Shown: positions 13,691-26,779 of the stretch, one piece after another | Layout: every line of letters starts with the position of its first letter | How positions within the stretch are numbered: position 1 is the stretch's first letter | Assembly: GCA_916700875.1 (NCBI GenBank) | Contig: CAKAKS010000038.1 | Location: 14,777,444-14,841,443, forward strand | DNA: 64,000 nucleotides | DNA from: Sebastes aleutianus | Lineage: Eukaryota > Chordata > Actinopteri > Perciformes > Sebastidae | Direction of reading: 5' to 3' | Program-made: the position numbers and the translations under genes | Notes under the pieces: model-generated | What the model was told of the DNA's origin: nothing | What the model saw: only the letters and a program-made list of their open reading frames with translations | Databases searched by the model: none

Positions 13691-15061
13691 TATTATGAGC
13701 ATGTACTCCTTTAAACCATTTTTAATATACATTTCATTATACCACAGTCAATTGCAGAAATATATTCTCATCAAAATGCAAACAATTATAAAAACGGTCT
13801 TGAGTTTTTGGAAAATAATTCATAATTGCTTCTGTTTCCACCTGAACTTGTTTTGAATCTGTAATTCGACACACGTATTTCAGGAAAAATACAATATCAA
13901 GTTATTGGCTGGACCAGAAGTTACCTGAGGTTGAGCCAGTTGGCTTGGGGCATAGCCGGGGGACTCAAACAGACTTATTTGCTCTTTCTCTCCTCTCCAT
14001 CATCCCCCTCTCTCTTTGTCTTCCTATTTGTCGATCCCAACATCACAGGAACTACTCGTGGTTATTGTTTTCTGTAAAACACACCTGGCTGCTGGTAAAA
14101 ATCCACTATTCCCTGTTGTTGAAACACAACACAACACACATCTACATCTTCAATATTTAACTTCCTCCCTTCATATGTGGCTTGTTGGAGCTGAATTTTT
14201 CATACATGCTCAAAAGCCTAGCAGTGTCTAACACAGGTTTAAATGCAAATATAGCAGAACTCGAAGTCATGTGATAAATAATTTAAACCCTTTAATGTGA
14301 AGATGAACCTTCAAGAGAGAGTTTCAAAGGAATGGTCTCCAATGTACATTGACACAAGAATAAAGTGAGCAGTGTAAGCCTGAATAATGGAATTTAGACA
14401 AATTTTAAATTAGGTCTTAATAGGTAAGGAGAAATACCTGCCCTCGCTAAATGAGTGGTTGTCAGCTTCACATAAGAACCCCTTTGATCACTACGCTTAT
14501 TAAATCTTTTTAAAAAATCCAGATCATAATGACAGGCATATTGTTAAGAATTAATCCTTTTAATGCCTAAGCACTAATCATGCAGGAAACTTTTGACACA
14601 AATGGTTACCGGAGAGCTGAAAGGGAGGCTGATTGTAAATTATCTGCGGCTCCTATGGCTTGAATCAAAAAAAGAGCTCAATCACCGCGTCTAATTGTGC
14701 GGCGAGCACCAGCTCCTGTTTCTATGGCCATTAGTCCAAGAAGTCCACTCCGACCTGCTCCAGTCTGTAAAAACTTCAGGAAACTGAAGTGTGAAAACTC
14801 AAGGTGAACAGGAGTTTTGTTGAACATGTCAGAGAAGTTTAGAGAATCTCAGGGAAGGACAGACCCTCGGGGGCTGGAGGCAGCAGCGTTACCCTCCAAA
14901 TAATCAGCTGGCTGGGGATTATTTCAGCTCCTATATATGTGTGTTTCAGATAAGTGAGTTTGGTATATATATATATTTATTTTTTGTTATATTTTTCATT
15001 TTTATTTGACCTTCATTTACAAAGTCTCTTGAGATCAAAATCTCTTTTCTTGACCAAACTG
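13691..15061. other. Intergenic DNA with possible conserved non-coding element
   Basis: No gene is seen. Positions 14560-14740 read as non-repetitive DNA and contain several AT-core motifs (CTAATCATGC, GTAAATTATC, TCTAATTGTG). This looks more like regulatory DNA than repeat, but that is inference. A short TA repeat (14963-14976) follows. Confidence 0.35.
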
Positions 15062-15560
15062 TTCTCATACACCGTTCGTAGCTATACCTATGAAAACGTA
15101 ATGCACTGCAATTCGTATACTAAGTCCCACAAAATAATTTTTTTTTATGTAATCTACGTAATTGTGAACCAGGAAGTATAAAGAGCGACAAACACTGCAT
15201 AGGGAGGAGTTTGTGGTGGATGGGTGGGTCAAAAAACGTCAGACTTTCGCCCAGGAGACCGCTGTTCGTAACCCGTGTGAAACCAGAAGTCAACGTTGAT
15301 TTATTTGTCACGTGACTTACGTACCTAAGTTACACCACTTCAAGTGTTATTTTAACCCAAACCATGATTTTTTCCTAAACCTAACGTAAGTAGCGTTGTT
15401 GCCTAAACCTAACCAAGTTGTTTTCTGTGGAGACGGATGTTTATTTTGAAAAGACTGGGGCGGAAATTGACACGTGCATCACATGTTGCTGGACATAAGA
15501 AAACGCACAAAAAATTAGGAATAACTTTTATAAGATATCATACGGACCGTTGTATGAGGA
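15062..15560. mobile_element. Non-autonomous DNA element with imperfect inverted ends
   Basis: The left end reads TTCTCATACACCGTTCGTA, and the right end read in reverse reads TCCTCATACAACGGTCCGTA, giving about 18 bp of imperfect terminal inverted repeat. The interior carries the phrases CGCCCAGGAGACCG, ATTTGTCACGTGACTTACGT and paired CCTAAACCTAA motifs (15370-15415). Partial relatives occur at 22840-23060 and, inverted, at 25080-25480. No protein is encoded. Confidence 0.65.
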
Positions 15561-16937
15561 TATGTACAACACAAACCAGCAGACACAGAGAAGAGAGGAG
15601 AAGGAAAGACAACTGCCCTTTTAAGTCATTAAAAAGTGTAAGTTGTGTTTAAAATCAGATAAAATGAATAACATATGTAAAGTTTGTCACACGAGCGTGA
15701 AAGGTTCAATGTTTGATTTTTTGGTGGTTGTTATTTTGGATACAATGGTCCGACGGCAATGTACAATAAATTAAAAATAGCCGCCGATCTTTTACTCTGT
15801 GTGAGTCTATAATTAACCAAAGTTCAAACAAATCAAACTGAGACCCAGTGGAAAAAAAGGACATTAATATTTCAATTTTTCTCTTATTAATTTAATCACA
15901 TTTCATATGCTGATTTGAATTGGCCACGCTCCTCCACTCAGAGTTGACTCTAATCCCAATCTAATTACTAATTATACGGTTGGAGGTTGATTGGACCAAT
16001 CCTCCCAGCCAAGGCCAATTTGACTCCCTCTGATGTCGAGCACCTTTCATGTGCGATGTCTCCCAGGTTTTGAGGACACAGTGTGTGTGCACGAGTGTGT
16101 GTGTGTGTGTGTGTGTACATGTCTGTGTTTTAATCAAGTCATTATTCAGCACCCTCAGTTAATAACAAAATGAAAATGTTTTCCAACTGCTTCTAGCTGA
16201 CTTAAAAAAAAGAAACAACAAACTAAAAGATCTGACCCCAGGTCGCTGCTAGTAAGTGATCTGAAAAGAAATATGTTTTGGTTTAATAATAAATGCTACA
16301 CAGTTTTTTAAAAGAAATCAAACAAATCCTTTAACTAAAATAACTATTGATGTATTGTGAGTTTGATCATTTTGGATAATTTAAATAAAGACAAGTACTT
16401 TATTGTCAATGAGTTTTGATAGTTATGTATACAGACAATCCTAATCTTCTTCTAATCAGAGACACCTCTAATAATTTAGCAGCTTATAAATTAATGTTAA
16501 ATTGGTGTGTAAAATTAGTGTCTTCTAAGTCTAAGTCTAAAAAACACTGCTTCAAAGTACCAAACAGGACTTGCGAGTTATGTTTGACAACACAGACTCT
16601 ATTTCAGTCTCCCTTAGTCAAGCTGGGCTTCACTTTTGAATACTTTAACTGCTCAGCAATGATTGAAGTTCATTGAATGGAGACAGAAAAAAACACTGTT
16701 TCACTGTGAGGGGCCTGCTAGAGAGCATTACGCTGAGCACTAAAGAAAATACCTGAGATGTTAAATGTGAAGAAAGTTAAATGAGTTAGACAACTGATTT
16801 CATTACTATTTGTTTAATGTCGTACTGGCCTCTCCTATTGATAGTCAGCCCTGTTCAAAGACACATTGATGGTTCTGGAAACCTCCTCTTGCTGACTGAC
16901 ACTGGAAATGGCAGATTGTGTTCATGCTACCGCCAAA
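15561..16937. other. Intergenic DNA, no gene seen
   Basis: The only clear feature is a (GT)n microsatellite at 16081-16117 with one CACGA interruption. Small open frames in this interval have no recognisable domains. Confidence 0.5.
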
Positions 16938-17813
16938 TTAAAGGGTAACTCCGGTATTTTTCAACCTGGACCCTAATTTCCCATGTTTTTGTGTCTAACT
17001 GACTAATAGCGACATCAATTTCTGAAATTGGTCCAGTATTGAGGGAGAGCGCTGTAGACAGCAGCTGCTCACAGGCTGCAATATGGTGCTATTGGGGCAA
17101 GCTGGCACCGTCATTTACTTATACATTATTCAATATAAGTGCTTGTTTTTGCCATGACAGGGTCCGATTGTTATTATAAGTGTCTGACATTATGGAGAGA
17201 GTCTTGCTCGAGGAGAATTCTCGTTCTGAAATCCCGCGAGGTGACGTGTTGCCAGAAGACAGCGGTGGAATAGTGGAATACATCCGTGGTGGAAACACTG
17301 CAAGTGTTTGTTGTGTTGTAGTACAGAAAGTGTAGCTTAGTTTTATCTGAAAGATTTTCAATGTCATGGTTGAATATTTAGATGATTTTGACAATGTGGA
17401 CGAGGTCTTTGGATTCGATGGCTGCCAGTATTTATTTTAGCCAGAGTATATGGATATTCAGGTTTGTCAACAAGACTTCTCCTTGAGCGGGACTTGGAAA
17501 ACAATAAACAGACCGGATCAAGTGAAAGGTAAGAAAAACATTTTATTTATTTGTAGGGTCCTTTACGTGAATGTTTTCAGACCCTTATTATAACAGTCTG
17601 AGCCAGTCATTGGCAAAAACAAGTACTTTTAGTGGCCCTAACGTTACATTGACGCTGCTCACTTGCCTTCGCAGCTCGTTTAGCAGCTGCCGTTTACAGC
17701 GTTCTCCCTCAGTACCGGACCAATTACAAAAATTCTTGTCTCCATTCGTCACTTAAACAAAAAAACATTGGAATATAGGGTCCAGGGTGAAAAATACCAA
17801 AGTTACCCTTTAA
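16938..17813. mobile_element. TTAA-flanked DNA transposon derivative (piggyBac-like ends)
   Basis: Both ends carry TTAA (16938-16941 and 17810-17813). The left end reads TTAAAGGGTAACTCCGGTAT and the right end in reverse TTAAAGGGTAACTTTGGTAT. Inverted similarity continues through TTTTTCA-CCTGGACCC for about 36 bases. TTAA target duplication is the hallmark of piggyBac-superfamily insertion, although Kolobok elements also use TTAA. No transposase frame is present in the 876 bp, so it is non-autonomous. Confidence 0.85.
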
Positions 17814-20589
17814 CAACCGTAAGAAACTAGAGGACAAAATGTTTCTTGAGGGAACAACCAGCAAGATTTTCATCTCATATTGAAATAAGTGAAACCCAAA
17901 ATTAGGTGAAACAAGCCTTTGCCCTTGTGTCCCCCATGTAAGTCAAACTCACGAAAGCTTTAATAAGAATAATACCTGTTTTAACTTCTCTATTTCTCTA
18001 ACTTCTCTATATTTTAATCAAGAAAATTGCAACATTCAGTTTCATGCTTTTCTATTTCTAGTTTTGAGTTAAACTGATCCTGCTTGATGTCTCTTTTCTC
18101 TGCATGGCAGCACAAGCCAAAGACTGTGCGGTGTGAGCACACAGTGCCAACCTGCAGCCCTGTCTCTGTGAAGCACACTGGAGCGCCCACACATTACGAC
18201 CCCTTTGAGTCAAGCTCACTGCAAAGTAGGATGGAGGAAGGCAACGGATACTTCATCATGAAAGTGTGCATGATAGCAGGAAGGCGAGGGACATAAAATG
18301 TTTTACCCTTTTTATTTCTTAGGAGGTTTTCCACGTAATTTGGTATTAAATATGGGTGAAATAGGAATTTCCTGGAAAGAACTGCTCCATTTGAACCCAA
18401 GCAAATGTTCATTTATTTATTTATTACTTGCAACTTTATTCTTCATATATATTGAATTGTATGCTTATAGCTGTAGAGACATTTTCTGCACTCTGGTTAG
18501 TAGTTAATAGGAATCAATCAACTGGAACTGTACCAATTTAACATTCCCTATTATTAATTTCCTATTATTCATATTTTACAAATTTTATAGTTTCTTTTTA
18601 GGAAACATATAAAGTAAATATTGGGAATTTATTAGGAAAATGCAGATCTGTAAAATAAAGTGTTACCAATGCACAATACCGACCCATTTTTGTTACTATC
18701 GGGCAGGTTCTCATTAAGGGATCTGCAATCAATTCACACATTTGATTGTTAATTTAAATAATGACATAATATATGACAAAGTAAATGACAATATAGCAAA
18801 TTTTTACATATCATTTGTTAGAACTTCATCTAAAAAAGTTCTAAAAATAAGAAGATCGTTCCTGCTTTGAGTGCAGAGGAAAATAGTGGAAAATAATGCA
18901 GGCATTGCTACACCAGGAGTCCACTCTGTTGACACAACCTCTAATGAAGGTTTTATGTCATTGTTTGAGTATATCGGGCTCTGTGTGCGTGTGTCGCTGT
19001 AACCACTCGTAGCTCATAGCAACATGGGCAGTGTGTGAATGTGTGTGTGTGAATGTGTGTTTGGAAATGTCATCTCAATTAGCTGTTGAGCCCCGAGCCG
19101 TGAGAGCCCTGACAGGGCAGTAATGAATGGCACCACACTGGGACTAAAATACACCCAGCGAACTGCGAGGAATGACCAGAATATTCTATTTCCTCTTAAC
19201 AACTTCTCGCAGAGACAGAATGATAACTGTGTGTGGGCGGTTGCTGTGTATGTCACCGGGAAGAAAGAAAGGAGTGCAGCTGTTGTTGCCATAAAACGTC
19301 CATTACGTCTTCATCATCTTTTATCTCGGCCGTTTTGTTTTGAGGTGCAGGGGCTCGCTCGAACAGTCCCTCCATCCTTCCAATTTCCAGCTTTGGTAGC
19401 TACCTACAAATCTTTTGTCATTGTCTGTTGCCCCACGGGCAACATTTACGTCACGTTTTTAGGAAGATATAACATCAGACGACGACGTCAAATTATCCCT
19501 CTCGATGATGGTATGGATTCGAGGCGGCCGTAATGGAGGGCTTTGCATGCAGACAATTAGGGTCTTGTGTAATTAAACTGTCTTTTATCTATCACAGTCA
19601 TTACATGGGCCACATCTGAAGACAGAACGCGGACATTAGGCGAGTCACATTAAAATGTAATTGACTGGTAAATAAAGTAAACAAATAAATTATCTCCACA
19701 GCTGTGCAGCTCCAGTCAAAGAATAGGCAAGAAAAAGACTGTTGCCACGGCCTTGACTGCAGATGCATTAGCATTCACTTTTGATGCTTGTTTTGGATTC
19801 AGCAGTATACCTTCTTTTGAGCGTTTCTTGTTAACATTGCAATAATTGCTACCTCTTCTGACTTTGTTTTTTTTCATTTTTTTGCCCATTAAGCTGAGTG
19901 GTTGAAGCCATCAGTTAACTAATAGAACCGCCTCGTGCCTCAACTTCTCTTAACTTCATCGCTTGCAGCCGTAACTAGCGGAGATGCCGGTGTGAGGTTG
20001 CCAGAGGAAGCTGTCAGTAGTGACTTTTGACAGCCTGCGTGATGGAGGTTTCCAACAGAGTCATGGTCTTGTTAATGACTGCTCCGCACAATGGGCCTGA
20101 TTTAAATGCACCAATCAACCCTTATCTAAATATCAAGCCTGATTATTAAGTAGCTCCGTATCAGTAGCACTGATTGAAGACATTCTATTATTAATTATTC
20201 CAATAATCTTAGCTCAGGGAGACATTATGTTTCAAAGTATCTGGTTTTAACAGTATCAAATTATTGCATGGAATTTAATTAAAGTTTGGTTAATTGCCAT
20301 TTGGCAGTGGGGCTAAAAAAGGAACATCACCTTGGGCAAAAGTCGTCAAAAGAAAGAACTGTTAGAGTTTTTGTGAGCATTTATATTTAAAGTCTATTGG
20401 GTGTCGAGGGTGGATAGGATGTAGTTTTTCCACAGTTTGTAAAATTTGATTTTGACTCACTGAAGTAAAAGAGTTAGAAGAACACACTTCAGATCATTTT
20501 TTATCAAATTTATAAAAAAAAATGAGCATGATATGAAAATTATATGCATATGATTGTTAAGATAGTTGTAAAAATACTGAATAGGAGAA
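17814..20589. other. Intergenic DNA, no gene seen
   Basis: No exon or repeat could be supported. Positions 20080-20330 are unique-looking, with TTATTAATTATTCC and GGAATTTAATTAAAG motifs, and are a candidate conserved non-coding stretch by appearance only. The 136-codon frame at 19123-19533 resembles no family I know. Confidence 0.4.
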
Positions 20590-21160
20590 ATAAAAATGAA
20601 ACATCACGATTATTTTGATCTATATTGAGATCACGATTTTGTATCATGATTATTCATTTGATTTTAGGGACAAGATATTTTCATTGTACTTTCACATTTA
20701 AATTAACAGAGCACTGCTTTCACTTCCATGTTGTGCTACATTCCTGTGAACGTACAAATCTTTGCATCAAAATAAGACTTACAATAAGGATCTTTTTCAC
20801 CTAAATGCAGTGCATTTTCATTTTGCCTGTCTGCTCTCTGTTAAAAAGAGTATTATATACAGTATATTACTTGTGTACTCTAGACTGCAGCCACAACATT
20901 CAGGAAAGTTTTCCACAGACTGCTGCTGTAGGGTGCGATCGCAGCGGCATGACAGCTCCCCGAAAGTGAGGCCAAAACACCTCGATCGCCCCCTGGTAAC
21001 TGGCCGTTAGTTTAGGAAGCATTTGATTTGATATGCAGTGGAATTTTCTATGAGCGGAGCATGCATTTTAAACGTCAATATTGCAGTTGATCATGTTAAT
21101 TTAATTGTGGGAAACCAAAATAGTGATTGCGATTAATATTAGATTAATTGTGCAGCCCTA
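20590..21160. mobile_element. hAT-like element, right end clear
   Basis: The right end reads GATTAATTGTGCAGCCCTA, the typical right terminus of fish hAT-type elements with TAGGGCTGCA ends. The left end is not clean; the CATCACGATTATTTTGATC region near 20600 is the probable start. The interior includes a GC-rich block with GCGATCGCAGCGGCATGACA. No coding capacity for a transposase is seen. Confidence 0.55.
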
Positions 21161-22839
21161 TTAAAATACTGATGTTTAAACTCAAATAGGGCTCGTTGAA
21201 GCTTTTTGATAAAGACAGTAAATCAAAAAGATTCCACATTACAGTCTGGACAATTAAAGAGCTTCAATGACTTGTATTTCATTTTAAGAAGGAGTAAAAA
21301 AAGAAAGTAGAAAGAGTCAGTAAGGAATTTGGAATATTTACTCTAAAACCACAGACTTGTGACTTTATGTTTACTCCCAGAAACTATATTTATTCACCGG
21401 TTCACCATGAGATATCCCAGTTTCGGTGTAGCTGATGAAAACAGCATTGCTATCTGGTTGTGTGCTCTGCTCCTTCATACAGCAAAACTGATCTGACATC
21501 TCCAAATTACACGGCGATCACAGTGTTCAGATTTCAATTCGACTCCTTGGGGAAATATTGTTTCAAGCCATTACTCTTCATCAGGGGGACGTCATACCCA
21601 CTCTGTGCAGCTATTGTCCTCCATGGCCCGTGTCTTCAGCTGTGCCCCTGAGACAATGGCATACGTGATGTACAAGCTGCCGAACTCCCGTCATGTACCC
21701 ACAAAGGACCGCGGCGCAATGATCGAAATCCTTAAATGGCGCTTGCATAGAAATTTCATCATTATTTTGGGAGTGAAATGCATCAAACACCATTCGCTTG
21801 ATGAGATGTTCATATGCTGAAGTGGTGCAGCTTACAAAGTGCTTATTAAAAGGCAGAGTGTCATGAATCACTTGTGATCTTCCCTACTGTCTGTGTTGAA
21901 TATGCTCAGTTGCAGTGCGACTGGCACGGCACCAATGATCCGTGCCCGTTCCCCATTCATCTTCGCCGCTTGTTCTGTGTACGGAACGCCGCAAATTACA
22001 GCCCTGGTGGATTCATGCTGCTCTAATCCTTAGCAAAACTGTGAGGGGTTATGTGGGGAACCCTGCCAGTTACCTTGGGGGGCGAATGATCTCTCCGACC
22101 CACCCCTACTAACCCCAGTGGTCGCATCGCAATGGGAAAAGATCTGTCTCTGCTTATTATTACTCGCACCTCCCACCGGTGGCACAGAAGATGAATCATA
22201 CCTGTCAATTCTTATCCCTGGTGCAGGGGAGGCCATGTTTGTTTATATTGATCGGCAGCATATGTGGCACAGCTGTTGCCGGAGGAGGCTGGTGCTGGCA
22301 GAGGTTTGTTCACGCTTTCCCTTGGCAACAGTACAGTTGGCAGGCAAGACGGCGAGCAGTGCGCACTCGACTAATCAATACAAACAATGAAGCAGCAAAT
22401 CAAGAATAATGTTAGAGCAGACAGAATAAAGCTTTTGATTATTTGCTGCTCAGAAATTATTTTGTTTTGGGATCTAGTAAAATGTGTTTTCATGATGCTT
22501 AACTATTCTCTCTCTGTGTGTGTTTAAAGGAATGGGAACAATGCATGCACAGCAAATAATTGTCAGATGTGTCTGTCATCTGTAGATGGTTAGTGTGAGG
22601 AAATCTGATTCCCTTGTTTGTCTTTATGGCAACAGCACATCCAAAACTTTTATTATATTAGTAATTTTTCAGCCTGGTTGCACGAAAAGGCGTGTGAATG
22701 ACACAAGGCAAAATTTGTGTAATAAGAATGGCGTTCTTGCTTTAGGTGTGTCATTTTAACGCTATGTAGTCTGACTGTAAAGAATGACATAAACAAAAGG
22801 GCAGAAAGACTGCATATGGCAGGCGGGAGGGGAAGTGGA
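21161..22839. other. Intergenic DNA, no gene seen
   Basis: Non-repetitive sequence with several overlapping short open frames (for example 21605-21871 and 22023-22409) on both strands. None has splice borders or a recognisable fold, so I treat them as chance frames. Confidence 0.45.
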
Positions 22840-23060
22840 CAGGTCCAACAAACACAGGACTTTCAACTAGGAGACCGGCATTTTATTTTTCAAGTTAAGT
22901 TAGGGACATTTGTCACGTGTTTTCCTTAGTGATGTTACACTTTTTCTGTATGTATTTTACTTAGGTTACGTAATTATTTTGAGCCGAACCATGACATTTT
23001 TCCTAAACCTAACTAAGTGGTTTTGTTGCCTAATCCTAAATGAGTTGTTGCCTGCTAATA
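22840..23060 (+). repeat. Partial copy of the CCTAAACCTAA repeat family
   Basis: It shares with 15180-15430 the ordered phrases AGGAGACCG, ATTTGTCACGTG, CATGA-TTTTTCCTAAACCTAA and GTTGCCTAA. Terminal repeats are not visible, so it is a fragment. It directly abuts the TTAA element that follows. Confidence 0.55.
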
Positions 23061-23067
23061 CTGCACC

Positions 23068-23574
23068 TTAAAGGACCAGTGTGTAACGATTAGGGGGATC
23101 GATTGACAGAAATGGAATATGATATCAATAAGTATAAGTAAGTAAGTAAGTATATATATTCTTTAATGTATAATCACCTGAAACTAAGAATTTTTGTGTT
23201 TTCGTTAGCTTAGAATGAGCCGTTTATATTTACATAGTCCTCTCCACAGAGTCCGCCATGTTGCACCGACATTTTTCTACACTAGCCCAGAACAGACAAA
23301 CCAAACACTGTTAACATTTCCTGCTTGGGCCAGAGTCGATCGCTCCCGTCACCGCCGCTCTCTCTCGCTCTTGCTTCACCATTCTCTTCCCACGCATACA
23401 CACACTCGCACTGGCTCTGCTCCAAATGACCTACGCTACTCTTGGTTCTTGAGAGGGCCATTCGCGTTTTCGTGTCGGCCACCGTAGCTCTCCTACACGC
23501 TTGGCACACGGGAGATGTTGTAATCTGCAACCTCACCGCTAGATACCGCCAGATCCTTCACACTGTTCCTTTAA
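23068..23574. mobile_element. TTAA-flanked DNA transposon derivative (piggyBac-like ends)
   Basis: The left end is TTAAAGGACCAGTGTGTAA and the right end in reverse is TTAAAGGAACAGTGTGAAG, with TTAA at both limits (23068-23071, 23571-23574). The interior contains GAGTCCGCCATGTTGCACC and AACAGACAAACCAAACACTG, phrases I recognise from a very abundant fish repeat. A small GTAA/GTAT tandem (23132-23156) lies inside. It is non-coding and mobilised in trans if at all. Confidence 0.85.
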
Positions 23575-25079
23575 TGCACGCGTTTAATATTCACGCCTCG
23601 CCAAGGCAAAACATGAGACTGACAGACTATTCTCTGGTAAACCAGCAGGTCTATTACACGCTTTGGCGTGATATCCAGTTGCATGTTTATATTTTATATT
23701 TATTTAGATAAATTCACTTGCATGAACTTCATATTGTGATAGCTATGGTATGGACACATTTGGACTAGATTCAGGTTAAGGAAGACCTTCAGGTTTGATT
23801 ATTGAAGCCATATACTGTAGGTGTTTATATAGTGGTATGTGAAACAGTTTGCATGCAGGAAATCAGTGATGCACAAACACCCTTTGTTAATAGTCCTTGC
23901 AAGGGGTTCAACAAACCATAGCAATCCAGAATCGAGTGAATGTGTGAAATTGTAAGCGCAAGTGTAGGAAGTGGGGCAAATTACTCAAGATGCAGCATCT
24001 GGCAATGATTAGTGGCCATTAATTGGTGTTAACTGGTGCTACTAGTGTTTACAGAGTTGAAGGATAATTAGCTGGGGGTCAACTCAGGGCTGAAATTAAC
24101 ATGTCAGAACTCTGCAGCTGTCTCGTGACAACCAAGCGAGGTAGTGGTGGGGTGTACCAAATTTAGTTGGCAGGGCAGCGCAGGATTATGTGGATGGTTG
24201 TGTGTGTGTGTGTGTGATGTGGATTATTACGGGTATTTTACTGAGTGAGCCAGTCAGTTATCGTGCGCATGTGTGTGTGAGTGTGTTTGAGATAAATAGA
24301 GAAAGAATGAGTGCCTATGTGTCTGCCCTGGTGTGGATCACCACATGAGTCAAAGTGACAAAAATTAAGCACCTCAAGAATAGCTCTCAGCAGGGCCCAG
24401 ATTTGACTTGCCAGAGTAAACAGTGAAAAGAAATACTCTAGCCTAGTCAGCCGGTCTGCAGTGTGTCCATGGGGGGGCCTATAGCAGAGATCCAGCTGCA
24501 GCACCTGCATAAACACTAAAACTCAGTGTGGGCAGCCACCGCACACAGCTGGGGACAGAAGCTAGCATTAAGTCTGGGAGAATGAAGTAGACACTACTCT
24601 CCGATTGGAGTTCCGTTCGTATCTAAAACGGCAGGCATTGTCAGTTAACTTACAGTGGATGAGGGAGACAGGAATAGCAAGGCAGCATTTCATCCATCAC
24701 AGCGCACGTAGAGCCCTGGAGGACTATAGCCACCACTTTGTGGAAGCTAATGGGGGTCCAAATTAGAATTAAAATATAAAGCTGAATGTTAACGCTAGTT
24801 AACGTCAGAAGTCACATAAGATGTAGTGAAGTCAATAGGAAATCTCTTTCTTCTTTCCAGCAATACAAGGTTAAACTTTTTCACTTGGTGTTAGATGCTA
24901 ATTTCCCTTCCTCTAATATTTATGTCTTAATTTTGGCAACTGTGGATATCAAGGTAGTCCTGTCCTGCCCCCCCTACGCTTCAGTTGCTACGCCTATCAG
25001 GCTTCCTGCTTTTACAGTTTACAACAATAATAGATGCATATTTACCACTTAAATGTTTTTGTAATTTTTGAAACCAGCG
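23575..25079. other. Intergenic DNA, no gene seen
   Basis: Only a short (GT)n run at 24199-24217 stands out. No gene is supported. Confidence 0.45.
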
Positions 25080-25480
25080 TGATCTCACCCCTACTGTACT
25101 TGTCATATTTTGCCGCTTGGGCAGAAGCATAGTGTGGCGCAGTGTCTTGATGCAGAAGGTTTGTGCGAGGTTAACATTGTGAAACGGTCACGGTTAACAT
25201 TGTAAGACGTGGTTAATGTTTTGAAGCAGTTAGGTTTAGGCAACAAAAACTACTTGGTCAGGGTTAGCTTATAATAAAATAAATTAGCTTGTAAAGTAAC
25301 ATATGACATAACGTCTCGTGACAGTCAGTAAAAATCACGAAACTTTTGGTTTCACACAGGACACGAACGTTTGTCCCCTGAGTAAAAGTCCTGCGTTTGT
25401 TTGACCTATCCACCACCCCTCCGCCCCGCCCTTCGCGGACTTTCTTTCTCTTAATACTAAGTCCGTTGCTCTGAGCGTCT
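25080..25480 (-). repeat. Inverted partial copy of the CCTAAACCTAA repeat family
   Basis: Read on the minus strand it shows TTGCCTAAACCTAAC, then GTGAAACC, then a GACTTTTACTCAGGGGAC counterpart of the CAGGAGACCG region, matching the order in 15180-15430. Ends are not resolved. Confidence 0.5.
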
Positions 25481-26639
25481 AATAATGACGCGGATGGGTT
25501 TGCATTGGAGTTAGTTGAAAGCCTGGTGCGTTCATACAGACAGATCAAGACGCCACAAAGGCCACTGCCCAAACGTCGGTATTTGACACCCTGGCAGTGA
25601 ATCCAGGCTGTTTGAAACAATTGATCCTTGATTTCAAACAGTAGTAGACTAAAGCGGGCATCTCAATTCAAGCCGTTGACTGTCGATTTGCCGGCTGTAG
25701 TTAGTTAAGCTAATCTTTGCTCCATAAGTTGGCTGAAAATGCCGTCTCTGTTTGACTTTGAAAATGTGAACCCTGTAAAAGGGACGTAAATATGCACTTA
25801 AAAAGTCTGAGGCTAAAGCTGCATATATTTTCACCTAATATCCTTTTTGATCTGATTCTTCACGAAGACATTTGGCAAAACAGATAAAGACAAGCTGGGT
25901 AAGGTATATATATTTTTTCTGTATTTATTGGGTTTGTGCTTTATGCTTAACTTTGTTTCCTACCTGTGACTTCACTGCCTACCATTCTTCTCAAGTCTTT
26001 GCCAACTGGTGCAGATCACAAAGGAACGTCTGTCGTGATAGTCCTGACACATCCAAACCCTCCGCACACACTGGAGGATAACTCCCAGCCATCAGAGTCG
26101 CTATGCTCCGATACAGGATAATGACTGGAGCGAAACGGGACTAAATTCATTGTACGATAACTTATCTCACTAGGTCTGTGGGACTTTTTTTTTTTCTTAT
26201 ACGAGGCCTTGCGTTTCATAAACCCCAAATGCATTTCATCTGCTGATACAGTTTCCCCGTCAATGAGAGGGAACTCTGGGGCCGGGAGATAGAGAGGGGA
26301 GAGGATTCACCGCACACTGCAAGCAGAGCGGGAAAACCGAGATAAGAATATTAAACAGGAGAAAGAATTGTGTCTTCTCCTCCGAACCAATAATATGACT
26401 GAGGATGGAAATGAAAAGGGAACACTCAGTCTCTAAGAATTCATATTACAAAGTAGAGTGTGTTTCTGTGTATTTCTACAGTATGTATGAGCATGTGTGT
26501 CGTAGGACATGCAGTGAATTGTAAAACATGGTTCAGTTTAATTATGGAACCTCAAGTATATCTATCAGACTTCAAGATTCATGTCGGTCTAAAGGCCCAA
26601 ATATGCAATTTAGATTTTGGGCTCAGACTATCACAGAGC
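25481..26639. other. Intergenic DNA, no gene seen
   Basis: Unique-looking sequence with no supportable gene, RNA or repeat. Confidence 0.4.
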
Positions 26640-26779
26640 TGACACATAGAGACAGACAACCATTGACAGTCACATTCACACCTACGGGCAATTTAGAGTC
26701 AATAATTAACCTGCATGTCTTTGGACTGTGGGAGGAAGCCGGAGAACCTGGAGAAAACCCACGCTAACACGGGGAGAAC
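26640..26779 (-). mobile_element. Truncated reverse-strand copy of the tRNA-like SINE family
   Basis: On the minus strand it reads GTGTTAGCGTGGGTTTTCTCC, CTTCCTCCCACAGTCCAAAG and ACATGCAGGTTAAT, matching the body of 11051-11259, followed by the CTAAATTGCCC segment. The head with the polymerase III boxes is missing. A small plus-strand piece (GGTTGTCTGTCTCTATGTGT, 26978-26997) of the same family's distal part lies nearby, so the locus has been rearranged. Confidence 0.7.
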
